Under the pieces are notes generated by a model that ran no database searches, had not been told where the DNA came from, and worked only from the letters and a program-made list of their open reading frames with translations. From NCBI GenBank assembly GCA_963754445.1, contig CAVWFT010000001.1, forward strand, positions 1,178,001 to 1,242,000: a DNA stretch of 64,000 nucleotides, given 5' to 3'. The translations under genes and the position numbers were made by a program. The stretch comes from Bog-473 sp963754445. Lineage in GTDB: Bacteria > Actinomycetota > Acidimicrobiia > Acidimicrobiales > RAAP-2. Below are positions 24,982 through 32,362 of this stretch, in pieces. Every line of letters begins with the position of its first letter. Positions within the stretch are counted from its first letter, which is position 1.

Positions 24982-25647
24982 GTGGCGAAGCCGAGGACAC
25001 CCAGGGGTCGGGCGCGGCTCACGATGGAGCGGTTGGCCGAGCGCTACCCGGGCAGCGCAACCGAGCTGTGCGCACTCGATCACCGCGGTCCGTTCCAGCT
25101 CCTTGCCGCCACCATCCTGTCGGCCCAATGCACCGACGCCCGGGTCAACCTGGTCACGCCGGTGCTGTTCGCCCGCTACCCGGACCCCGATGCCCTGGCG
25201 GCGGCGGATCCCGAAGCAGTCGAAGAGATCATTCGATCGACGGGTTTCTTCCGAGCCAAGACGAAGAGCCTGATCGGCATGGCCACCGCGGTGGCCCAAC
25301 GATTCGGTGGGGAGGTGCCGACCAGGCTCGAAGATCTCGTCACCATTCCCGGCGTGGGACGCAAGACGGGCAATGTGGTGCGCAGCGTGGCCTTCGATCT
25401 GCCCGGGCTCCCCGTCGACACCCACGTGCTGCGGGTGAGCAGGCGATTGGCCCTGACCGAAGCCTTGGCCCCGGCCGAGCGCAGCGACGCCGTCAAGGTC
25501 GAACTGGCGCTGAATTCCATGATCCCACCGGGCGAGCGAGGGGCGTTCAGCCTCCGCGTCATCCTCCACGGGCGGGAGATTTGTGTGGCCCGGAAACCCC
25601 GGTGCGCGCTGTGCCCGTTGAGCGATTACTGCCCCTCCGTGCAGTAA
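24982..25647 (+). CDS. nth: Endonuclease III
   Basis: 221 aa from GTG 24982. Base-excision-repair DNA glycosylase/AP lyase for oxidised pyrimidines. The helix-hairpin-helix IPGVGRKTGNVVRSVAF contains the catalytic Lys, LPVDTHVLRVSRRL contains the catalytic Asp, and the C-terminus has the [4Fe-4S] motif C-x6-C-x2-C-x5-C (CVARKPRCALCPLSDYC). Length matches the family. The gene ends inside a terminator-type hairpin. Confidence 0.95.
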   Translation: MAKPRTPRGRARLTMERLAERYPGSATELCALDHRGPFQLLAATILSAQCTDARVNLVTPVLFARYPDPDALAAADPEAVEEIIRSTGFFRAKTKSLIGMATAVAQRFGGEVPTRLEDLVTIPGVGRKTGNVVRSVAFDLPGLPVDTHVLRVSRRLALTEALAPAERSDAVKVELALNSMIPPGERGAFSLRVILHGREICVARKPRCALCPLSDYCPSVQ

Positions 25648-25680
25648 TCCGCGCCAACTGGGGCTTTTTACCCCTTTTTA
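25624..25680 (+). terminator. Terminator region of nth
   Basis: GATTACTGC (25624-25632) pairs perfectly with GCAGTAATC (25641-25649) across an 8-nt loop, enclosing the stop codon. It is followed by GGGG-CTTTTTA-CCCC-TTTTTA (25660-25680), which forms a second short hairpin ending in a U-run. Confidence 0.7.
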
Positions 25681-25735
25681 GGCATTTCACGTTTGGCGTA
25701 ATGAAATCGCCGAAACCAGGCGCTACCATGACCAC

Positions 25736-25838
25736 TGGAACCGGTTCCCGCCACCTGGTTCCAAAAGAGTCGTTGCTGGGATCCGCCTCCCGGCCGACTC
25801 GCCCAATGCCGGCCTTCGGGCCGGCATTGGTGTTTCGG
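25736..25838 (+). ncRNA. Candidate structured small RNA (unassigned family)
   Basis: A roughly 100-nt intergenic segment with three successive hairpins and no good coding frame. A TACCAT -10-like box at 25724-25729 would start RNA near 25736. Elements: palindrome GGAACCGGTTCC (25737-25748); a two-part stem GAGTCG/CGACTC (25767-25772 with 25795-25800) enclosing GGGA/TCCC (25778-25781 with 25788-25791); and a perfect 12-bp stem with a UUCG loop (25803-25830) followed by TGTTT, a strong intrinsic terminator. It follows the nth terminator and precedes the toxin-antitoxin-like pair. I see no tmRNA, SRP RNA or RNase P signature. Confidence 0.5.
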
Positions 25839-25884
25839 CAGCCTGGTCGCACCGGAGGGGTGCGGCTGGTATTACTCGGGGTGT

Positions 25885-25890
25885 TACCCT
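25885..25890 (+). promoter_or_regulatory. -10 box (TACCCT) for the antitoxin-like gene
   Basis: TACCCT is 7 nt before ATG 25898 (leaderless spacing). A short inverted repeat GGGT-GTT-ACCC (25879-25889) overlaps the box and could be an operator. Confidence 0.5.
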
Positions 25891-25897
25891 GAAGTCC

Positions 25898-26164
25898 ATG
25901 GTGACCAAGCGCTCGGTCTCCCTGGACGACGAGGTCGCGGCGGCGGTGGAGGAAGCGGCCAAACAGGACGGGGTCTCCTTCAGCGCCTGGCTGTCGAGCG
26001 CGGCGGAAATGCAGCTCAGGGTGCGCCAAGGTCTCCGCGGCGTCGCGGCCTGGGAGGGCGAGACGGGGTCTCTGAGTGCCGAGGAGGTCGCGGCCGGTGA
26101 GGCGCTCTTGGCTCGACTCCGCTCCGGCGTGTCGGGTGTGGCCTCCCGCGTCCGACGGCGGTGA
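25898..26164 (+). CDS. Ribbon-helix-helix antitoxin-like protein
   Basis: 88 aa. The N-terminus TKRSVSLDDEVAAAVEEAA is a typical MetJ/Arc-type RHH beta strand and helix, followed by DGVSFSAWLSSAAEMQL. The C-terminal half (WEGETGSLSAEEVAAGEALL) matches antitoxins of mycobacterial VapBC type that bind their toxin through such a tail. Its GTGA overlap with the PIN gene supports a toxin-antitoxin pair, and RHH proteins usually autoregulate the operon. Confidence 0.8.
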   Translation: MVTKRSVSLDDEVAAAVEEAAKQDGVSFSAWLSSAAEMQLRVRQGLRGVAAWEGETGSLSAEEVAAGEALLARLRSGVSGVASRVRRR

Positions 26165-26559
26165 GCAACCTGCGCCGCGAGGGCCTCGTCTATGGCCTGG
26201 GCGCCCTCCATGCGGCGGCCCGAGGCGACCGCATGATGTGGTCGTTGCACCGTGCGGCCCTCTCCAACGGCATCGTGCCGATCGTTCCGGCGGTGACAGT
26301 GGCCGAGGGCTACCGGACAGAGGCCCGGAGCGATCGGATCGGTGGCCTCTTGGCCGGAACCGAGGTGGAACCCTTCGTCGGCGAGGCAGCCCGGCGTTCG
26401 GGCGAGATCGCCGCCCGCTGCGACACCTCTGATCTCAGCCTGGTTGCCGTGGTGGAACTGGCCGAGCGGCGCAACTGCGCCGTGGTGGCGCAGCGTCAGG
26501 CCGTGTTGCGCACGGCAGCGGCGCTGCTCGGGCACGAGCTGGTGCTCTACGCAGTCTGA
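26161..26559 (+). CDS. PIN-domain protein, VapC-like, with degenerate active site
   Basis: 132 aa from GTG 26161. The fold is recognisable by alignment to VapC toxins: LVYGLGALHAAARGDRMMW at the first strand, VPAVTVAEGYR with the conserved Glu, LAGTEVEPF, and DTSDLSLVAVVELAERRNC. The first catalytic Asp (normally LDAGAL) is Gly here (YGLGAL), and the usual C-terminal TSDxxDL-type Asp cluster is replaced by VVAQRQAVL. It is therefore probably a weak or inactive nuclease, or a binding-only partner of the RHH protein. Confidence 0.72.
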   Translation: MSNLRREGLVYGLGALHAAARGDRMMWSLHRAALSNGIVPIVPAVTVAEGYRTEARSDRIGGLLAGTEVEPFVGEAARRSGEIAARCDTSDLSLVAVVELAERRNCAVVAQRQAVLRTAAALLGHELVLYAV

Positions 26560-26611
26560 GGGCGGTGTCCCCGTTGGCCCGACGCCGAGGCGACTCAGCG
26601 TGAGGCATCGG

Positions 26612-26794
26612 TCAGCTCGGGGAGAAGCGGCGGAGGCGCCTGAGCGCGCCGCCGAGTGCCCGCTCCACGGCGATCAACTCGTGCGCCATGTCCTCGTCCC
26701 CGGTGCTCAACGCCGCCTCGGCCATGGCGGTGACCCGCCGGTGGAGCTCTTCCATGCTCGAGGACAGGGACGAGATCTCGGCGGCCGATGACAT
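26612..26794 (-). CDS. Small conserved-type actinobacterial protein (60 aa)
   Basis: From ATG 26794, with CAGAAT 6 nt upstream. Sequence is helical: MEELHRRVTAMAEAALS then DEDMAHELIAVERALGGALR, resembling short actinobacterial proteins of the form LDELxxRVxxLA...DxAxELxEVERxL (family memory, unverified). Possibly a small coiled-coil or adaptor. Function unknown. Confidence 0.65.
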   Translation of the reverse strand: MSSAAEISSLSSSMEELHRRVTAMAEAALSTGDEDMAHELIAVERALGGALRRLRRFSPS

Positions 26795-26800
26795 GCCTCG

Positions 26801-26806
26801 ATTCTG
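26801..26806 (-). promoter_or_regulatory. -10-like box (CAGAAT) for the 60-aa gene
   Basis: CAGAAT is 6 nt before ATG 26794, a leaderless spacing like that seen at mscS. Confidence 0.3.
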
Positions 26807-26863
26807 GCCGATGGACGAGGACCGCCCGCAACCGACCACACCGGTGCTGCATGGGCACCCCGG

Positions 26864-26869
26864 TAGCCT
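26864..26869 (+). promoter_or_regulatory. -10 box (TAGCCT) for the his operon
   Basis: TAGCCT is 9 nt before the hisD ATG, so there is no room for an attenuator or leader peptide. Confidence 0.55.
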
Positions 26870-26878
26870 GGTGAGCCC

Positions 26879-28195
26879 ATGCTTCTGCGTGTCCTAGACC
26901 TTCGCGGCACTCCGCCGCCCTACGACGCCGCGCTGCCGCGTCCCGAGCCACCGGGGGTCGACGTGCACGACGCGGTGGCCCGCATTTTGGGCGAGGTCCG
27001 GGTCGAAGGCGATGCCGCCGTCGTTCGCTCGACCCTGGCCTTCGACGGAGTCGACGTCTCCTCGGGTCTGCGTGTACCCGATCAGGAGATCAAATCGGCG
27101 GCGGAGCGGGTTGCACCCGCCCTGCGCGGCGCCCTCGAGACGGCATTCGAACGGATCGTGGCGTACCACGCCCAGGAGGGCACGCCACCGGGGGACCACC
27201 TCGATGCGGGCGTCCGCGTCCGTCATCTGACCCGGCCCGTCGCCAGGGCCGGCCTGTACGCGCCGGGAGGGAGGGCCCGCTATCCCTCCACGGTGTTGAT
27301 GTGTGCCGCTCCGGCCCGAGTGGCCGGCGTCGGCGCTCTGGCGCTCTGCGTCCCACCGGCTTCGGACGGTCGGGTCGACGACGCGACGCTGTGCGCGGCC
27401 CAGGTGGCCGGGGTGGAGGAGGTCTACCGAATCGGCGGTGCGCAGGCCATCGGTGCCCTGGCCTACGGCACGGCGTCGGTCCCGGCAGTCGACGTCATCG
27501 CGGGTCCGGGCAACGCCTACGTGGCCGAGGCCAAGCGGCAACTGTCGGGGTTGGTCGGCGTCGCGTCGGCGTTCGCCGGTCCCTCGGAGATCGTGGTGAT
27601 CGCCGGCCCGGCCGCGACACCCGCCTACGCCGCCATCGACGTCGTCGTCCAGGCGGAGCACGGGCCAGACGGTCTGGCCTGGTTCGTGACCTGGGACCCC
27701 GATCTGCTCGAGAGCGTGGTGGCGGAGATCGACAGGATCGTGGCCGCTTCGCCGCGCCGGGCCGACCTGGAGGCGACGCTGCATTCCGCCGGCATCGCCT
27801 GCCTGGTCGACGGGCCCGACGAGGCGCTGGCGGTGGCGAACGTGATCGCGCCCGAACACCTCCAGCTCATGCTGCCCGAGGATCTGGGAGTCGACCTGCT
27901 CGACGGCGTGCAGAACGCAGGCGCCGTGTTCATCGGGGACTTCGCGCCGGCGAGCCTGGGGGACTACATCGCCGGGCCCAACCACGTCCTCCCGACGAAC
28001 AGGACGGCGCGCTTCGCCTCCGCCCTGCGGGCCGATGACTTTCGCAAGCACGTCCACGTGGTCACCGCGACGGCCGACGCCCTGCGCACACTCGGTCCGG
28101 CCGTCATCGTTCTCGCCGAGACGGAAGGGTTGCCGGCCCATGCCGAGTCGGTCCGCCTGCGGTTGGACCACTTGGCGGACGAGGCCGGCCCATGA
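26879..28195 (+). CDS. hisD: Histidinol dehydrogenase
   Basis: 438 aa. Oxidises L-histidinol to L-histidine in two NAD-dependent steps, last of the pathway. Key sequences: GLYAPGGRARYPSTVLM, YRIGGAQAIGALAYGT, VDVIAGPGNAYVAEAKRQL, PSEIVVIA, QAEHGPDG (zinc and catalytic region) and DYIAGPNHVLPTNRTARF. Length is normal. First gene of hisD-C-B-H-A-F, with each junction overlapping by 1 to about 19 nt. Confidence 0.96.
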   Translation: MLLRVLDLRGTPPPYDAALPRPEPPGVDVHDAVARILGEVRVEGDAAVVRSTLAFDGVDVSSGLRVPDQEIKSAAERVAPALRGALETAFERIVAYHAQEGTPPGDHLDAGVRVRHLTRPVARAGLYAPGGRARYPSTVLMCAAPARVAGVGALALCVPPASDGRVDDATLCAAQVAGVEEVYRIGGAQAIGALAYGTASVPAVDVIAGPGNAYVAEAKRQLSGLVGVASAFAGPSEIVVIAGPAATPAYAAIDVVVQAEHGPDGLAWFVTWDPDLLESVVAEIDRIVAASPRRADLEATLHSAGIACLVDGPDEALAVANVIAPEHLQLMLPEDLGVDLLDGVQNAGAVFIGDFAPASLGDYIAGPNHVLPTNRTARFASALRADDFRKHVHVVTATADALRTLGPAVIVLAETEGLPAHAESVRLRLDHLADEAGP

Positions 28196-29256
28196 GCGGC
28201 CTCCCTCCGGTCCGTCCCGATCTCGACCTGAGCGAGGGCTACCACTCACCTCAGGTCGACGCGGAGGTCCGGCTCAACACGAACGAGTCCCCCTTCGCTC
28301 CCCCGGAGGAGTGGCGCCAGGAGCTGCTCGCCGCGCTGGCCGAGGTCTCCTTCCACCGGTACCCGGATCGCCCGGCCACCGAACTGCGGGCGGCCCTGGC
28401 CGAACAGCACGGCGTGACCCCCGAGGAGATCTTCTGCGCCAACGGGTCGAACGAAGTCCTCCAGACCCTGTTGCTGGCCTTCGGCGGCCCGGGCCGGACC
28501 GCTCTCGTCTTCGAGCCGACCTACGCCCTGCACTCGCACATCGCGCGCATCACCGGCACGAGCCTGGTCGAGGGTGGGCGAAACGACGACTTCGAGATCG
28601 ATCGGGCGGACGCAGTGGCACTGCTGGACTCGGCGCGGCCCGACATCACGTTCTTGTGCTCGCCCAACAACCCGACCGGCCGGGTGGAGCCGCCGGCCAC
28701 GGTGTCCGCCGTGCTGGGGGCGGCACCGGGCCTCGTCGTCGTGGACGAGGCCTACGGCCAGTTCTCGCCGACCAGCGCCTTGGCACGACGTGGCCCGGAC
28801 CAGCCGGGACTGGTCGTGACCCGCACCTTCTCCAAGACCTGGGCCATGGCCGGGGCCCGTCTGGGCTACCTGGTGGCAGATCCGGGTGTGGTGTCCGCCT
28901 GCGAGGCCGTCGTGCTGCCCTACCACCTCTCGGTCCAGACCCAGCTGGCCGGACTCCTGGCCCTGCGCCACGGACCCGAGATGGAGGCACGGGTGGCACG
29001 GATCGCCGAGGAACGGGGGAGGGTAGCGGCCGCCCTGGTCGACCTCCCCGTGGACAGCTGGCCTTCGGAGGCCAACTTCATTCTCTTCCGGCCGCAGGCA
29101 GGCCAGGCCGACCGGGTCTGGCAGTCACTGCTCGAGCGCTCGGTGCTCATTCGCAATTGCGCCGGCTGGGACGGGCTGAAGGGGTGTCTGCGCGTCACCA
29201 TCGGCACGCCGGACGAGAATGATCGCTTCCTGCTCGCACTGAAGGAGAGCCTGTGA
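28192..29256 (+). CDS. hisC: Histidinol-phosphate aminotransferase
   Basis: 354 aa, PLP-dependent fold type I. Motifs: RLNTNESPFAPP at the N-terminus, FCANGSNEVLQTLLLAFGG, SPNNPTGRVEPP, VVDEAYGQFS and the PLP Lys in RTFSKTWAMAGARLGY. It transaminates imidazole-acetol phosphate to histidinol phosphate. It overlaps hisD and hisB by 4 nt each. Confidence 0.95.
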   Translation: MSGLPPVRPDLDLSEGYHSPQVDAEVRLNTNESPFAPPEEWRQELLAALAEVSFHRYPDRPATELRAALAEQHGVTPEEIFCANGSNEVLQTLLLAFGGPGRTALVFEPTYALHSHIARITGTSLVEGGRNDDFEIDRADAVALLDSARPDITFLCSPNNPTGRVEPPATVSAVLGAAPGLVVVDEAYGQFSPTSALARRGPDQPGLVVTRTFSKTWAMAGARLGYLVADPGVVSACEAVVLPYHLSVQTQLAGLLALRHGPEMEARVARIAEERGRVAAALVDLPVDSWPSEANFILFRPQAGQADRVWQSLLERSVLIRNCAGWDGLKGCLRVTIGTPDENDRFLLALKESL

Positions 29257-29849
29257 CGACTCGCCGCGCCACCAAAGAGCGCGCCACCAAGGAGACGACC
29301 ATCGCCATCGCCCTCGACCTGGACGGCTCCGGACGGGTCGAGGCCTCGACGGGACTCCCTTTCTTCGACCACATGATCGAGCAGCTCGGCAAGCACGCGG
29401 CCTTCGACCTTTCCGTCAAGGCCGAGGGCGACCTGCACATCGACGCTCACCACACCGTGGAGGACGTGGGCATCGTCCTCGGGGGTTGCCTTGCCGAGGC
29501 CCTCGGCGACAAGGCCGGGATCCGTCGGTTCGCCTCGATGCTGCTGCCACTCGACGAGGCCTTGATCGAAGTGGCGCTCGACATCTCGGGAAGGCCGTAC
29601 TTGGCCTACGGCTTGGACTTCGCCCCCGACACCCCGGGGCTCGGGACGCCACCCTTCGATCCACAGCTGGCCGAGGAGTTCTGGCGTGCCTTCGTGACCG
29701 CCGCGTCCATCACGCTCCACGTGCGGCGGCTGGAGGGGAAGAACACGCACCACATGCTCGAGGCGAGCTTCAAGGGCGTGGCCCGATGCCTGCGTGACGC
29801 GGTGCGCGTCGAAGGGGGTGAAATCCCCTCGACCAAGGGGAGTCTGTGA
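29253..29849 (+). CDS. hisB: Imidazoleglycerol-phosphate dehydratase
   Basis: 198 aa monofunctional HisB (no phosphatase domain). Mn-binding His clusters are visible: FFDHMIEQLGKHAAFDL, DAHHTVEDVGIVLG and the C-terminal KNTHHMLEASFKGVA. It dehydrates IGP to imidazole-acetol phosphate. The N-terminus repeats RATKERATKE, an oddity of unknown meaning. Confidence 0.95.
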   Translation: MTTRRATKERATKETTIAIALDLDGSGRVEASTGLPFFDHMIEQLGKHAAFDLSVKAEGDLHIDAHHTVEDVGIVLGGCLAEALGDKAGIRRFASMLLPLDEALIEVALDISGRPYLAYGLDFAPDTPGLGTPPFDPQLAEEFWRAFVTAASITLHVRRLEGKNTHHMLEASFKGVARCLRDAVRVEGGEIPSTKGSL

Positions 29850-30463
29850 GTGGACCACGGATTGCCGTGCTCGACTACGGCATCGGCAATCTGCGCTCGG
29901 CCGAAAAAGCACTCCAGCACGTCGGTGCGGCCGCCCGCCTCGTGACCTCGGCGGCCCACGTGGCTGCGGCCGATGCCGTGGTGCTCCCGGGCGTCGGTGC
30001 ATTCGGCGCCTGTGCGCGGGCCCTGGCCGAGAGTGGTCTCGAGGATTCGGCCCGGGCTGCCGTCGAAGCCGGAATGCCCTTCTTCGGGGTGTGCGTCGGC
30101 TTCCAGTTGCTCTACGAAGCCTCGGTGGAGAGTCCCGGCGCCCGCGGCCTCGGTGTCTTCCCGGGCACCGTGGCCGCGCTGCCCCCCGGAGTCAAACATC
30201 CACAGATGCAGTGGAACGTGCTGGAGCCGACGGGAGCGGAGCCCCCTCGGCTGCTCGAGGGATTGGGTCCGGACCCATGGGTGTACTTCGTGCACTCCTT
30301 CGCTCCGCCGGTGGGCGAGGAGACGGTGGCCGTCTGCGACTACGGCGGACCGGTGGCTGCCTTGGCGAATCGGGGCCCGCTCTGGGGCGCGCAGTTCCAC
30401 CCGGAGAAGTCCGGAGCAGCGGGGCTGGCGCTCCTGGCCAACTTCGTGCGACAGGCGCGGTGA
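29846..30463 (+). CDS. hisH: Imidazole glycerol phosphate synthase, glutaminase subunit
   Basis: 205 aa class I glutamine amidotransferase that feeds ammonia to HisF. The nucleophile Cys is in PFFGVCVGFQLLYEAS, the oxyanion-region VVLPGVGAFGAC is present, and the His-x-Glu dyad is in AQFHPEKSG. GTG start overlaps hisB by 4 nt. The unusual GVCVG replaces the common G(I/V)C(L/V)GMQ. Confidence 0.94.
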   Translation: MSGPRIAVLDYGIGNLRSAEKALQHVGAAARLVTSAAHVAAADAVVLPGVGAFGACARALAESGLEDSARAAVEAGMPFFGVCVGFQLLYEASVESPGARGLGVFPGTVAALPPGVKHPQMQWNVLEPTGAEPPRLLEGLGPDPWVYFVHSFAPPVGEETVAVCDYGGPVAALANRGPLWGAQFHPEKSGAAGLALLANFVRQAR

Positions 30464-31221
30464 TGGAGTTCCTGCCGGCAATCGACCTGCGGGCCGGAGT
30501 GGCGGTCCGCCTCACCCAGGGCGACTACGACCGTGAACAGCGTTATGGAGATCCGGTCGAGTTGGCTGATCGCTACATCGCCGGCGGGGCCCGTTGGATC
30601 CACGTGGTGGACCTGGACGCGGCCCGCACCGGCCTGGCCCATGCGCGCGATGTGATGGACGCAATTGTGCGACGAGCGAGCGCGGCCGGGGTGCTGGTCC
30701 AAACGGGGGGAGGCATCCGCAGTGAATCCACGGCCGACGCGCTGCTGTCGTCGGGGGTGTCTCGAGTGGTCCTGGGTACCGCCGCGCTCGAAGACCCCGA
30801 CCTGGCAATTCGCTGTGCCCGGCGCTGGCCGGAGCGGGTGGCGGTCGGGTTGGATTACCGGCGCGGACAGGGCGACGCACTCGAGGCGCAGGCCCATGGG
30901 TGGCAGGAGGGATCGGGCCGAACGGTCGAGGAGCTGCTTGCCCTCTGGGAGGGTGAGCCTTTCGGAGCTGTTGTGGCCACCGACGTCGCCCGTGACGGCA
31001 TGCTGCAAGGCCCAGACGTCGCATCGCTCTCGGCCTTGTTGATCTCGACGACCCTCCCCGTCGTCGCGTCCGGCGGTGTCGCCGCGCTCGACGACCTCAC
31101 GGCATTGGCCGCGCTCGAGATCGGCGGTCGGCGTCTGGCCGGTGCGGTGATCGGCAAGGCCCTGGTCGAGGGGCGCTTCAGCGTGGAGGAAGGAGTGGCC
31201 GCGTGCGCAGCATCCGGCTGA
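30463..31221 (+). CDS. hisA: Phosphoribosylformimino-AICAR-P isomerase
   Basis: 252 aa from ATG 30463 (TGATG junction with hisH). TIM barrel with the two phosphate-binding half-barrel motifs: LPAIDLRAGVAVRLTQGDYD with catalytic Asp, VQTGGGIRSE, ATDVARDGMLQGPD with the second Asp and VASGGVAALDDL. Many actinobacteria use a dual-substrate PriA here and lack trpF. This genome has a separate TrpF domain at 37933, so this enzyme is probably the single-function HisA (inference). Confidence 0.93.
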   Translation: MEFLPAIDLRAGVAVRLTQGDYDREQRYGDPVELADRYIAGGARWIHVVDLDAARTGLAHARDVMDAIVRRASAAGVLVQTGGGIRSESTADALLSSGVSRVVLGTAALEDPDLAIRCARRWPERVAVGLDYRRGQGDALEAQAHGWQEGSGRTVEELLALWEGEPFGAVVATDVARDGMLQGPDVASLSALLISTTLPVVASGGVAALDDLTALAALEIGGRRLAGAVIGKALVEGRFSVEEGVAACAASG

Positions 31222-31967
31222 TTCCCTGCCTCGACGTCACCGGCGGCCGCGTCGTGAAGGGCGTGCGCTTCGTCGACCTGACCGACGAGGGCGACCCGGT
31301 CGAGTTGGCGGCCCGCTACGACGACGAGGGGGCGGACGAGATCACCTTTCTCGACATCACCGCCTCCTCGGACGGTCGCGACACGATGGTCTCGGTCGTC
31401 GCCCGGACGGCGGAACAAGTCTTCATCCCCTTGACCGTCGGAGGAGGCGTGCGCAGCGCTGATGACGCCCGTCTCCTCCTGCGGGCGGGGGCGGACAAGG
31501 TCGGCATCAACACCGCGGCGGTGGAGCGCCCGGCCCTCGTGCGTGACATCGCCGACGAATTCGGCGGCCAGTGTGCCGTCGTGGCGATCGATGCCCGGTG
31601 CCGCAGCGCGGGTGACGGATGGGAAGTCCACACCCACGGCGGGCGCACCCCGACCGGCAGGGACGTCGTCGCCTGGGCCGTCGAATGCGCCGAGCTCGGA
31701 GCGGGGGAGATTCTCCTCACCTCCATGGATCGCGACGGGACGAGGAACGGATTCGATCTGGAGCTGACTCGAGCGGTCGTCGAGGCGATCGACATCCCGG
31801 TCATCGCCTCGGGCGGGGTCGGGGTGTTGCAGCACCTGGTCGACGGAGCAGTGGAGGGTGGCGCGGACGCGGTGCTGGCCGCCTCGATCTTCCACCGCCG
31901 TGAATTCACGATCGGCGAAGCCAAGACCTACATGGCCGCACACGGCGTCAGGGTTCGGCCCGTCTGA
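31203..31967 (+). CDS. hisF: Imidazole glycerol phosphate synthase, cyclase subunit
   Basis: 254 aa, GTG start, overlapping hisA by 19 nt. TIM barrel with catalytic Asp in RLIPCLDVTGGRVVKGVRF and in ILLTSMDRDGTRNGFDLEL, TVGGGVRSADDARLLLRAGA, and VVAIDARCRS. It forms IGP and AICAR with ammonia from HisH. Confidence 0.95.
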   Translation: MRSIRLIPCLDVTGGRVVKGVRFVDLTDEGDPVELAARYDDEGADEITFLDITASSDGRDTMVSVVARTAEQVFIPLTVGGGVRSADDARLLLRAGADKVGINTAAVERPALVRDIADEFGGQCAVVAIDARCRSAGDGWEVHTHGGRTPTGRDVVAWAVECAELGAGEILLTSMDRDGTRNGFDLELTRAVVEAIDIPVIASGGVGVLQHLVDGAVEGGADAVLAASIFHRREFTIGEAKTYMAAHGVRVRPV

Positions 31968-31990
31968 CCTGGAACGACGGCTCCGTGCGG

Positions 31991-31996
31991 TACCGT
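31991..31996 (+). promoter_or_regulatory. -10 box (TACCGT) before the GroES-like gene
   Basis: TACCGT is 6 nt before GTG 32003 and lies just after hisF, so the GroES-like gene and hisI/trpE/ygfZ may have their own leaderless promoter. Confidence 0.45.
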
Positions 31997-32002
31997 GGCA
32001 CG

Positions 32003-32362
32003 GTGACGACCTCGACAAGCAGTAACGGTGCGAGTGAGCCCACGCCCGCCGACAAGCAGCCGATATCGGTGCTCTTCGACCGGGTGATGGTGCAGATCTC
32101 CCAGACGGACGGGGAGCGTCGTTCCCGGGCGGGCATCCTCATTCCGGCCACGGCACAGATAAGCCGTCGTCTGGCCTGGGCGGAGGCCGTCGCCGTCGGT
32201 CCGCACGTGCGCACGGTCAAGGTGGGTGACACCGTGCTCTTCAACCCCGAAGATCGTTTCGAAGTCGAGGTGCACGGCGAGGAGTACGTGATCCTGCGGG
32301 AGCGGGACATCCACGCCCTGGCTTCGACCCGCAACGACGGCGGCACGGGGCTCTATCTGTGA
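32003..32362 (+). CDS. GroES-like co-chaperonin (Cpn10 family)
   Basis: 119 aa from GTG 32003; GTG 31985 is possible but would place the -10 box in the gene. The Cpn10 beta-barrel pattern is seen as VLFDRVMVQISQTDGERRS, the mobile-loop-like RRSRAGILIPATAQISRRL, EAVAVGPHVRTVKVGDTVLF and GEEYVILRERDIHAL. The N-terminal 20 residues are Ser/Thr-rich and extra. No GroEL gene is adjacent. It sits between hisF and hisI and overlaps hisI by 4 nt (GTGA), an unusual place for a co-chaperonin; a divergent regulatory or accessory role is possible. Confidence 0.8.
   Translation: MTTSTSSNGASEPTPADKQPISVLFDRVMVQISQTDGERRSRAGILIPATAQISRRLAWAEAVAVGPHVRTVKVGDTVLFNPEDRFEVEVHGEEYVILRERDIHALASTRNDGGTGLYL

Noticed and set aside
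25648..25897. tmRNA, SRP RNA or RNase P gene upstream of the antitoxin
   Set aside because: None of the conserved core motifs of these RNAs was seen; kept only as an unassigned structured RNA.
26840..26878. Attenuator, T-box or leader peptide before the his or trp genes
   Set aside because: hisD and trpC have -10 boxes 8-9 nt from the start codon, leaving no leader for such elements.
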